A DNA stretch of 64,000 nt from Cylindrobasidium torrendii FP15055 ss-10. Its lineage: Eukaryota; Basidiomycota; Agaricomycetes; Agaricales; Physalacriaceae. Location: NCBI GenBank assembly GCA_000934385.1, contig KN880452.1, positions 64,725-128,724 on the forward strand, written 5' to 3'. The notes beneath the pieces were generated by a model. It saw only the letters and a program-made list of their open reading frames with translations, was not told where the DNA came from and made no database searches. Position 1 is the stretch's first letter; the number at the start of each line of letters is the position of its first letter. Below are positions 12,008 through 21,973 of the stretch, in pieces. A program made the translations under genes and the position numbers.

Positions 12008-14111
12008 ATGCCCAAGGATATGTCGGCCGCGCACAACAGTCAGTCCGAGTCGCCCCAGCGGTCTACGACAGGTAAGCCTGCGCCTTTCCACTTCGCCGTC
12101 GTCGCTGCCCTCATTGTCCCGGCGCGCACCTTTCCTCTCTCAGCCTCCTCACCACGCGAGGCTGCGATCGGGCTCCCATCCCTTGCGTTTCCGCTGTTGC
12201 TAACAATGTCCAACAGGTGAGAGTTGGCCACTGCTACTTGACTAGTATCCTTGCTCAACGCGCTTCACTATTCTTTCTCCTTTCATTTATTATCTGCTTC
12301 TCCCACTTCCTTACTTCCTCTACCCATCGCCGCCATTCGACTCTTTCTCTGCTGCGTTCCTCGTATGCCCATCCATTCCCCGCAGGTAAGCTCCCTTCTA
12401 TGTATGTTCGGCGTCTGGGAGAATCAGTGGCGCCACCGGAGCTGTCACGAGTCGACAATGCCGCTCGAGGCGCAAGTGGAATGATAGTGATTGTTGCCGT
12501 GGGCATCCGCCCTTTGCTTGCCTGTAACAAGTGGCCAGCAGAGCGTTGGCCACCCCCCTACCCACTGGATTTTTTTCCCTGAGTGGCCCCACTCCAACCC
12601 TTGCCTCCGTGCATGGGTGCGCTTGTGTAGATTTACAATATATAGTAACACTGACTTGTGATACTTGGCGCTCCGCTACCGAAGCAGTTCTATATGCCAT
12701 TGATTCTGCTCATCCCCCCACCGCCTTCTTGCTTGCTTTCGTGTCAGATTAACTCACTGACCGTCGTCCCCTAGACTCCGAGAGACGTCGCCGTAATGCC
12801 TCGGCACAAGCCCAATTCAGAGCTAGACGAGCCAATTATATTTCCACACTCGAAGAGACAGGTACGCTGGTCGACATGCGTCCGGAGGGTCTTTTGCTCA
12901 CAAACACCACAAAAGTCACAAACCTCGAATCCGTGGTCCTTCAACTGCAAGAGTCCAACAGGGACTCGCGCAACGAAATCCAAGAAGTCAGACACGAAAA
13001 TATACGACTACGGCAAGCCTGGCGCGACCGCGAAGAGCTCTGGCGGGCAATGTGGCCCAGATCTAGCCACGGCAGCGAACTAGACGCCCCGATGCCCCCA
13101 CCGCTGCCTCAGTTTATGCACGCAACGCCTTCGAGCACACCAGTTTCAGCAACGGCTCCCCAATATGGTGTTGCACAACATGTGTCCCCAGCAACGTCGG
13201 TGTACCGCTCTCCAGATGAACCGCCACCCCAATATGCACAAGCGTCGTCTGGCTACCTCGATGGGACTGAGGATCCTCAGGCCGAGTATGCGCAATATTA
13301 TGGTTCCGTAGGGGCGGCTGACCCCAGCCAAAAGGCATCACCACATTATGCGCCCTCACCGACATTACTTTCGCCCGCCATGTCCCACCCGGCAAGCCGT
13401 TACGAGACCAAGGGCAATGGGATGAGCGGGACAGGGCCGCTGGACCCTTCCGGTGCTCCCTATGCATTTCCCGCCAGCAGATCCGCAAGCACGACTCCTC
13501 CCGCAATTTCCTCCTACGGTTCACTCGCTTCTGGGGGGTACTCGGGCTACGATAATGGCGGCCAAGAGCGCGGCCTGTACGACTATCGCCCCCAGACCCA
13601 AGATGACATGGTTCTCCATGGCGGCACTGCAGATATCCCGCTAGCCGCCCCTCCGGTCAGTCAGCCAGCTCGATACCGTAGCACAATGGGCAGCCAGCGC
13701 CATGCAGAGAATGAACTGCCGGCGCCGTTGGCCGCGGTCCCGCCACTCGCGCTCAGTGACAAGACTGGATCACCACACGAGGGCGGCAGCGACGACGGCG
13801 GGGCAAATATCTACCCTTCTGCCTCCCAGCGCCTTCGGACACGTCGCGGCGGGGACGCAGTCTTGGGGCGGCACTCTCGCTCGCCGTCACCCGATTCCGG
13901 TGCACCGTTGTCCGGCACGCTCGCTGTGATTAAAGCGCAAGCATTTGGCGCACTTAGGCGCACTCGCGCACGCTCAAAGAAGACGGACAGCGCCCAGGTG
14001 GCCATCGACGTCCTTGAGTCTCGAGGAATAGGCACAGACGTCGGCCAGCCGCCGACTAAGCGCCAGCGCCTCAGTGGTGAATTCCGTTCAAATCCGCACT
14101 CGTCGCGGTAA
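12008..14111 (+). CDS. bZIP transcription factor
   Basis: DNA-binding regulator. Exon 1 (12008-12071) encodes MPKDMSAAHNSQSESPQRST; a 703-nt intron (12072-12774) splices in phase 1 to exon 2 (12775-12861), and a 54-nt intron leads to exon 3 (12916-14111). The joined frame is 448 codons plus stop. The basic region SERRRRNASAQAQFRARRAN fits the bZIP N-x7-R signature (N followed seven residues later by R). It runs into a leucine-zipper/coiled-coil segment (about residues 40-85, heptads with LEETV, LESVVLQL, NIRL). The rest is Pro/Ser/Tyr-rich and disordered, with a short basic stretch near the end (PPTKRQRL), a possible nuclear signal. A TATA-like CTATAAA lies about 140 bp upstream. I cannot assign an ortholog. 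Confidence 0.85.
12072..12774 (+). other. 703-nt first intron of the bZIP gene
   Basis: Bounded by CAG|GTAAGC and CCCTAG|AC. Both sides give phase 1, and removing it joins the short N-terminal exon to the bZIP basic region in frame. It is about 13 times longer than the other introns in the window. The interior is pyrimidine-rich and contains several alternative GT/AG pairs, so cryptic or alternative exons are possible, but I see no conserved coding segment. Confidence 0.7.
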
Positions 14112-17100
14112 TTGATCCAATGTATGTATGTATGTACGACGCGCCGTATCCTTTTTATTACATCCACAAAACACTCTCTTACCTCTTTTTCTTTTCCTTT
14201 TCCACTGACAACTTTCATTAACCTCACAAAAATTGGACCTTGTAGACACAGGCAGTAACTCACAATCGTCGTGCTCCAGCTCTGTTGTATAATTGTAATG
14301 CCCACCACCCATAGTGTACCCATGATATCTTGTTTGCTATGTTCATACAGCTTTCATTTCACGAAAAAAAATAGCCTTTGTAATCCATTCCCACGCCTGT
14401 CGCATGCAATGGTCAACTACTTACTCGGTGCCACTGAGCGCCATTGTTCCCTCCATTCTATTGTGAATTCTCCCATTCATCCAGGCCACTCAGGCCGGGA
14501 GAGGCGTCAGGGATAGCGGCGGCTTGGAAAGACTGTTTCTGGTTCAGACCTTCCCAGTCGAGCAGACGTGGGCCTCCGCAATGAAAAAACGAGGTAGGAG
14601 CTCGAACAGACTCCGTATTGCACGGCGCGCGCCCTTTTGGAGATATGAGCAGGTGGCATATACAGTAGCGATGATTTCAGATCCGGAAGAACTCCGCAAC
14701 CTTGTCCTTTTCAACCAATCAACCCAATGCCCATTAACAACCAACCCTGCTGGGTTATGCAAGGTCACGGTGTGTGGGCATCCGGAGTAAAGGTAGCGTC
14801 TCAACACTACTCAGTGGAATAGCTCCCAGGCGGAGGTATCCGCTAGGAAGTTCATATCCCAAAAGTAATCTGTACCTTCTCGGATTTTCCCAGACGGTCG
14901 CGACCGCATTATGGCTCTCTTTCCATGCTGTATCGCCCTCGTCGTTTTGGTATCATTCTATTGCAGAAGATGCGAAGTTCTATTTTCCTCGAGCCACTGG
15001 GTACTCCGTGCACCTGCACACCCTCTTGCCCTGCGGGTGTCCCATCCGACATCCCGCGGTCGAAGCCTGCCAGTCAGGCGCAGTCCGTTCATCTCAATCT
15101 AATCCAGCTTGATCACGTTCAGGCCTGCACAAAGACGGCACAAACAGCAATAATGTCATGACGGGCGGTAAGAACTGGAGATAAACGGAGCGAAGCTTTG
15201 AGAATGTTTGCTGTCCCGCAGGCTTGACGGTGACACGGCTTAGTTGACCTGGGGGACATTTCATGGGAACCGGTTTTCGTTGAGAAGAAGGGTAGATACC
15301 CCTCCAAGATATCGACAGCCATACCTTGATCCAGACCTAGGAACTATGAAAAGTAATAAACAAGCGAGCGATCAGGTAGAGGCGAGGAGCACCGTTGGCA
15401 GTGCGAGCACAATGCCAAAGGTTTTGGAAGCCAGCATCACCGCAATTCGGAGTAACGACTCATTGTGATAGACGAGTAAATGGACGAACATGTATCAGCC
15501 GACAAGGAGTAAGAAATGAAGAAGGACGAGCGTTCAGAGTCGTATGGACAAGAATGAAATGATCACTGAGGCTGGAACGGTGGAACCATCGGAAACAAGG
15601 ACGAAAACTGCAGAAAACACGGCGATGTCTTGCTGCAACCGCGATGCCTGAGATGGACGCCAAAGGGATGGAATAAGACTACACAGTTTTATCAGGGTAC
15701 TAGGGCTCCGCTTTTGTGGATGTGAAAGCATTGTGACTTTTGAAATAAGCCTTGCGGGCAACCAGTGGTCGAGTATGCTGTGGACCGGGGGGTTTATCAA
15801 AAATTCCCGTACCCTGTCCAATGTATGTTGAATGATGCTTCGGGATCCCGAAGGTGGCCACAGCCCAAAGAGTAAGAAGACGATTGGCGGGACCAACCAT
15901 GATCATTTCGTCTGTGTGTCCGCACCAGATATCGCTGGTATTCAGGCTCGTGTAGGCAGAATGACAGCACACATTTTAATGTGGCAGACCCACCGCCGGC
16001 GTAGGCTGCACGACCTCCGATAAATGATATGCAAATGAGTATCTAGACAAGAGAGCGTGAATCGAGGGTCACTTCCTCCAGTTTCACCAGCGATAACCGA
16101 CATGAAGCTAGGTGATAGCGAATAACAAGGACACAGACCTGCTAATGGGTGTACGGACAGAAGGTTGCTGTACTGTGTTTGAATGTTTCCTCATTCAGAC
16201 AGCATTCAAAAGTGAAGAGGTGAAATACTCGAGATGACGCCAGCGCAGCGCAGCCAAACGAGCTAAGAGAATTTTCGAAAATTCTGGGGTCGTTGGTGGT
16301 ACACTTGTGCATGCTGCTACCAGGTGCACGATTTACTTACGCCGGAAACAGTGCCTCAATAATGGGATGGAGGAGATAGAGCAGCTCGATTACGTCACGA
16401 TCGCAATCGCCAAGTTCATCGAGTCGCGACTTCGAAACTCTCGACGACACAAGGACTTCATTTTTCGTGAGGCCGACGAAGCTATTCATGACTGATATCA
16501 TATCATGAATATGCCGGCATCCAATACGAATCGTCCAGGTTTTAGCGACATTCATCAAATTGCATGGCCTCGTAATCTAAGTTGAATTTTCAATCTGGTG
16601 GACGGGAACGTCGCTCCAAGTCGGCGAGAGGCCTATCACCTTTGTAAATAATACTTACTCTCCGAGTGCGATCGACTACTTTGAAGTCGGGACATGCCCA
16701 AGCTATCGTCCCAATTCGTGACTTCGCTCACATATGCGCTGACCCGGAAGTTTCTCTGAATATTCAAACGCTTCAATGAGACATGGCGATTTCAATTATA
16801 GCGAAAATTATCCTACGTCTAGATGCCTCGATCAAAACACAACTGCAAAGTCGGTAGGCTGAATACAATGAAGATGGATAAACAAACACAAATACTCGAG
16901 CTACATATGCTTGCCTTTGTTGGCAGGATGATGAGATCTACACAGCCAGCTTGTCATAGAACGCAAGCATGCAATGCATGACCACGGGAATACTGATGGG
17001 ATGCAACCAACGACCGACCCTCTACAGGCGCAGATGCTGGTGGTATTTATCGAAAGGGCGCACCCTCACTTTCTGCGCCGATCATCAAGGCTATGTTACG

Positions 17101-17517
17101 CATTGAAAAATAGCTACAACGGCTTACTTTGGTATCCATCCGCAAGCACAAACACAGGGTTTTTAAAAAGCATGGTCAAGTCTGTTACTGAAATCGCTTC
17201 CGAGGGCAGCTGCATCCATCCTGTCAGTTGGCGGCTGTTGGCGGGAGCAAGGATCTTTCAGCCACACAGTAGCCGTGGTGTTCTTGAGAAAAAACGAAGG
17301 AAAATCAGCCTCAGACGGGTGGTGGGACAGGCAGTGCTTTTGCATGGAGAAAGTGAAGAACAACCAGACCGTTACAGTAATGTCCGTGTCTAGTCACCGC
17401 GTAGGCGAAACAACATACAACTGTGATCGCACACCTACCGCAGTGGGGAGTATTAAAAAGTAACGGACAACCAGAAATAACAAAAAACATAATTGACAAA
17501 CAAAGCACGAGACGGTC
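14112..17517. other. 3.4-kb stretch without a confident gene
   Basis: The largest gap in the window. Open frames are short and often lack an ATG. Around 15.46-15.97 kb on the minus strand two overlapping frames contain hydrophobic runs, but they share no recognisable family motif and need several frame changes to join. An 18-nt perfect palindrome lies at 16268-16285. No repeat ends, transposase motifs or tRNA were seen. Confidence 0.5.
14121..14137. repeat. TATG tetranucleotide microsatellite
   Basis: Four tandem TGTA/TATG units immediately after the bZIP stop codon, in the presumed 3' UTR. Confidence 0.65.
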
Positions 17518-18513
17518 TCAAGCCTGAGCCAGTCCGTGTCCGATAACTGCAATGTTCCCTAGCCCAATGGCGGCCTGCATCACAGAACCGAGGACTTCGT
17601 CCGAGCCGTACGTCTGAACGGGAGCCGCGCTGGATGACGCAGAAGAGGATGATGGAGCGAACGCCTGGGCGGCCGAAGCTGTTGTAATCAGCACAAGCAG
17701 TGAATGATGGTACTAGGCAACGCACAAGAAGAGGCCACAGACGATGACGAAGGGGCGACCCATGAGGACGTAGGTTCTGACCAACTGGAGGACCATGTGG
17801 ATGATGTGGACGTGGGTGCTTGGTAGGTTGACGTCGATGTCGTTGTCTCTGGGGGCGGGGTATACACCGAGGAAGTCGTCGCGGGCGCGCCATTACCGTA
17901 GCTCCAGTCGCCATGAACGACACCGGCGTCCGTGGGTGAAAAGAAGGTGAAAAGGCCTTCGGAAAAGTCGAGATCACCGGACGGACATCCCATGCACTAA
18001 CAGGCACGGCGTGAGAACTGGAGGATTTTGTGGGGAAGTAAAGCATAGACGCACCTCGTCGACTATAGTGGCCTGTGTGCTCTTTCCGTTGATATTGATG
18101 GTAATTTGCTTTCCACAGTGTGCGCCGCCCTCCCAGTCCTAGGTTTCCTCATGAGATTTGGATACAGTGGTGAGAACAATGATGCGCACTTGGGCGCTCA
18201 TAGCGACGACCTATGCATCGAAACAAATCAGCACGGAAACAAGAAAAATGAGTGTGAAAACGCACGAATTCATTACCACTGTTATAGCCACCACACGCTC
18301 CTCTGAAGTGCGCCTAAGTCATGGTTCGTCTACGAGACGATATAGTTGAAAGACTGACGTGCCGGTTTCGTAGTACGTGAATTGATTGCGCTTTGCAAAC
18401 GTATTTTCATCCAGCGCTTTCATCCTTTGGAACTTGTGTCGCGCGACGATGTGGTCGGCCAATGCAGCGCCAGCGAAGACGAGCCCAGCAGCGAGAGTGG
18501 TCGAGAAACGCAT
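17518..18513 (-). CDS. Secreted double-psi beta-barrel (RlpA/expansin-like) protein with Ser/Thr-rich tail
   Basis: Small extracellular protein with the fungal DPBB fold shared with expansins, barwin and papain inhibitors. The ATG at 18513 gives a signal peptide, MRFSTTLAAGLVFAGAALA. After splicing four short introns the domain reads TYYETGTGACGGYNS, VVAMSAQDWEGGAHCGKQI, KSTQATIVDEC and GCPSGDLDFSEGLF, with the four conserved cysteines and the ATIVDEC motif that mark the family. A Ser/Thr/Pro-rich linker (about 17.70-17.92 kb) follows, then a last exon ending in a mildly hydrophobic run to the stop at 17518, which could be a GPI-anchor signal. Intron phases match at every junction, so the model is strong. 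Family members may loosen cell wall or inhibit proteases; the exact role is unknown. Confidence 0.85.
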
Positions 18514-18826
18514 GATTGTAGTTTGAAACGAGTGAAAGTGGGGCCCGACTATAGGCTGCAAAGAAATAAGAAATGTGGTTGGTGTTGGTGAGCGTCCGAA
18601 TCAGAAAACCCAGGGCAACAAGCGGCGTCCTTCGCAACCATTCCCGCCGAACTGATCGACGTAATTATCGAATCACCTGATCATGTACGCGTCCCACGCG
18701 AAGTGGAATTGGAAATTTAGCGGAAGCTTTACAACCAATGGGTCATATAAGCACACACGCCGCTTGGGATATCTTATTTACTGTACAGCAGAGCGAAATA
18801 AATACAGTCGAATGCTCAGCAGAAAA
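18514..18826. other. Intergenic region between the DPBB gene and FEN1
   Basis: Contains the promoter of the DPBB gene and the 3' flank of FEN1, both minus strand. A CCAAT motif and a TATA-like CATATAAG occur near 18735-18750, but on the plus strand. No gene is supported. Confidence 0.5.
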
Positions 18827-20534
18827 TCACTTCTTCGTGCGAGCCTTTTTGCCCTTCTTGTCATCCGCTTTGTCTGCCTACAGTTACATGAGAAACCGTT
18901 TCTGCAGAGTTGCTTGGTATTCACCTTTCTTTTTCCACCTGTCTTGGTATCCTTCTTGGTCTTGTCCGGCTTCGGTTGCACAGTGAAGAAGCCGTCTAGT
19001 CGCCCTTGTTGCTTTGCATTCAGGAATTTCGTTAATTTCTCCGCGCCCTTCCTCACACGGTCCTCGCTGGAAAACTATCAGCAACGATAGTCAGAGAACG
19101 GACAACGAGGTCATACTTAAAGCCCTTTTCTACGACAAGGAACTTCACAAGACCGTCTACGTCCGGATTCTTCCACTCTAGCTGGAAGCAACGGTCAGAA
19201 GGGGGATGCATCTAGGCAGACACAAGATCATACCTCAACGTCGTCGGCTGGTGTTACATCCGGCTTAATGAAGAACTTTTTCGCTTCCTCCCACGGCCAC
19301 TCTTCTGGAACAACAGTCCCGGCCTTGCCCTTGCCTTTTTTCTTGGCTTTTGGTTTCGGCGTGGGTTTTGGCTTTGCTTCTTCTTCGCCCTCAGAGTTAT
19401 CTGGGGGTTCTATGTCTGAAGTGGCGGCAGGCTGGTCGTCTTCCTCGTCCTCTGAAACAACAGCGGCAGCAGCCTCTTCCTTCTCTGCCTGCCTGTGCGT
19501 TGCGTTAGTGACATGTTCAACGGATGCGAAATGCACACACTTCTCTCGAAGATGTTTGATGACCTTCTTGAGCGTACCATGCTCCCGAATAAGTTTGAGT
19601 GCAGACTTCGGGCCAACACCCTTAATAGGCTCGAGGTAATCGCAGCCTAGAAGGATACATAGTTCAATGAACTATGCCCGTATGAGCAAAGGACAATAAC
19701 AAGCTGAATGAAGCTCACCTGCTCCATTTCCATTCCCAGACCCTCGAGAGCCACCTTCAGGTTTATCTCGCTGATGGGCTGTTTCTTGGCTTCAGAGAAT
19801 GTCAAGTGGCGGAGAAGTACAGGTGCAGAGAAAGTGAGGGTGTCCATATCCTCTGAACCTGCAGCGTACACCTACGAAGGTGTAAGTCGTTCGTCTTTAC
19901 TTGCTGGGATGTGAGACAAACTTTGCCACCCCGTGCAAGCTCTGCACATTGCGCCTCGGCCTCAGAAGGCGCCTGAGAAGTGTAAGAGAATGCAATACAG
20001 AGAAGCAGAGCACGTACAATCACGACGGGGATGCCCATAAGTCCAAGTAGCCTCCTACACTCCTCGTTATGCTCCCGTGTCACTTTCACTGTGCGTCTCG
20101 AGAAACGTTCAACATCTTCGGCGGTTCCAACTTCCTTTGCCTCGTCACCGCCCTCCTTTGCCTCCTCGCGCCTTGCCAAGCGTTGCGATAGCTATAGAAT
20201 GTATCAAGACATACAAGTCGGTGAAACAAACCAATGTACGCACGACGCCCTTCTTTAACTCTGGTGGTTTGCCATCGAAGATGTACGCAGGCTTGATGCC
20301 ATTCTCTACAATGCGAATCGTACGGTAGAAGAAGCCCATAAGATGACTTGTCGTTTCTCCGGCGTCATTCTGGAGCATCTCTCCGTCGCGTTGGCGGACA
20401 GCGATGAGGAACTGGTAGATGGACATTGACGCGTCGATGGCGACCTTGCGTCCGAAGAGGGTTTTAATGTCGTGCTCCTTGATAGCATTTGGCGCATGCT
20501 CCGAGATGAGCCCCGTTAGACCTTTAATGCCCAT
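18827..20534 (-). CDS. FEN1: Flap endonuclease 1 (FEN1/Rad27)
   Basis: Structure-specific nuclease that removes 5' flaps in Okazaki-fragment maturation and long-patch base-excision repair. It starts at [15 protein letters not shown] (20534), with the invariant Met-Gly N-terminus. XPG-N features are [16 protein letters not shown] (metal-binding Asp) and [15 protein letters not shown] features are [18 protein letters not shown] (catalytic acidic pair) and [12 protein letters not shown]. The helix-hairpin-helix region has LLGCDY and [11 protein letters not shown]. The C-terminal PCNA-binding box is QGRLDGFF, then a Lys-rich tail to the stop at 18827. Between the H3TH region and the C-terminal part lies a charged insertion (about 19.23-19.49 kb) rich in Glu/Asp, then Lys/Pro, that most orthologs lack. 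About seven short introns. It is divergent from the methyltransferase gene. Confidence 0.95.
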
Positions 20535-20571
20535 GGTTGACGAAAGGTAAGAGTCGCGTGAACCTCAAGTC

Positions 20572-20577
20572 ACGCGT
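20572..20577. promoter_or_regulatory. MCB-type element (ACGCGT) upstream of FEN1
   Basis: ACGCGT lies 38 bp upstream of the FEN1 ATG. In ascomycete yeasts this MluI cell-cycle box binds MBF (Mbp1/Swi6) and drives G1/S expression of replication genes, RAD27 included. The site is seen; function here is inferred. Confidence 0.5.
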
Positions 20578-20833
20578 CTGTCACGATCGAGATGCGCCAC
20601 ATTCGAAATGACTGGACATCCGCGTCAGGCATCCTTGGAATAAGACTCTCAGGATTGCCCCTGGCTAGATTAACCTCGGGGAGCGCAGTAAATTGAAGGA
20701 ATCAAGGAATACCCCAGGTTGCGCCCCGAAATCTACGCGAAAAAATCTGCCTTTTTGGCGACCAACAAGCCTCCGTCCTCGAGTGAGTTGTTTCTGCCCG
20801 AACCGGCCTGAACCGGCCGACTCAGGTGACTGT

Positions 20834-20846
20834 CACGTGTCACGTG
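20834..20846. promoter_or_regulatory. Tandem E-boxes (CACGTG x2)
   Basis: Two perfect CACGTG palindromes separated by a single T, in the FEN1/methyltransferase divergent promoter and about 125 bp before the methyltransferase ATG. CACGTG is the core site of bHLH factors such as Cbf1. One-base spacing is unusual and makes chance occurrence less likely. Confidence 0.5.
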
Positions 20847-20969
20847 TTATTGGCTTACTTACCCGGTGCTACCAGCCTCTGCGCCCGGTGCATTCCTTGA
20901 CTGCTAATTTCATACATTTACCTCGCGCGAGGCTCAATCGGAGTCAATCCTCTTCCTCTTCCCACCACC

Positions 20970-21822
20970 ATGTCGCTCGAAAACCCTTTTCCAATCTTTT
21001 ATGCCGTCTTGGTGCAACAACTTGAATTTGTGCTACATCTCCTCAGCGTTATTTACGGCGCCCTTCCCTCTTTCGTCTCCACCCTCGTCTCAAATCCATC
21101 GCTGCTTGAACACCCAACACAGTTACGCGACCGCTTCTTTGAATCCGTCTGGCTATACCTCGCCGACGGCGTCGACGAGGCCTCCGCCGAATCCAAACGC
21201 GACCTCATCACCCCACGTGCAAATGGCATCGTTCTCGACATCGGCGCTGGTCGGCTCGTTTCTTTTTCACTGCTATCACAAAAAATTGAACTCGAAACTA
21301 GGCCTCGGACATTCCGCCAAGTACCTCGATCACACCAAAGTCACATCGTACTACGCGCTCGAGCCTAACGCTGCGTTTCATGACCAGATACGCGTAAACG
21401 CTACACTAAGCGGCCTCGCTCCATCTTCCATCTCAGTCATTCCCCACAACGCCGGAGACAGCGAAGCCATCCTGGCATCTCTCGGCGGACAACAAGTCGA
21501 CACCGTTCTTTGCATTCTCACTTTGTGCGGCATCCCAGACGCCGAGAGAGCGTTGGCGGACATTGTTCAGAATGTCTTGAAACCAGGAGGTCAAGTTTTA
21601 TTCTACGAGCACGTCTCATGCGACGTCAGCCGCTCCGTAGCCTGGTGGCAGTCTTTCTGGTCCCCGGCTTGGGAATTCATTGTCGGCTGCAAGCTCGACA
21701 AGCCATCTCACAAAATCATCGACAACCTCCCCGTCAAATGGAAAGAAAGCGAAACCTGGGGAAAGAAGGATGAGCCTGCAAAAATCTTTTGGCACCAGGG
21801 AGGCAGATATGTGAAGGCATAG
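20970..21822 (+). CDS. SAM-dependent methyltransferase, METTL7-like, with N-terminal membrane anchor
   Basis: Class I methyltransferase, probably anchored in the ER or a lipid-droplet membrane. Exon 1 (20970-21249) encodes a hydrophobic N-terminus (PIFYAVLVQQLEFVLHLLSV) and SAM motif I VLDIGAG. A 52-nt intron (21250-21301) joins in phase 1 to LGHSAKYL, completing the GxGxG-type loop. Later motifs are YALEPNAAFH (motif II acid), VDTVLCILTLCGI (motif IV region) and LKPGGQVLFYEHV (post-motif III). Total length is 266 residues, close to the METTL7/TMT1 family, which methylates thiols or other small molecules in animals. The substrate in fungi is not known. The start has a good context (CCACCATGTC). 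Confidence 0.85.
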
Positions 21823-21973
21823 CATTGTGTATCTTACTAGTGTGAAGCGAGAGTATGTCTCAATGACAAGCCGAAAAAGATAACTACAGAGAAATGATCA
21901 CCACGATTACAAAAGAGTGAGATACCATACCGGGACCAAAAGACCCAAGGAGAAAGCATAAAACAAAAGAAAT

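Larger units (their letters stand above)
20535..20969. promoter_or_regulatory. Divergent promoter between FEN1 and the methyltransferase
   Basis: 435-bp gap between two divergent starts. It carries the MCB-type site near FEN1 and the tandem E-boxes nearer the methyltransferase. No open frame is supported. Confidence 0.6.

Noticed and set aside
15460..15972. Possible pheromone-receptor or other 7-TM gene on the minus strand
   Set aside because: An IWCGHTDE segment vaguely recalls the STE3 VWCDI motif, but the surrounding helices and frames do not fit a receptor.
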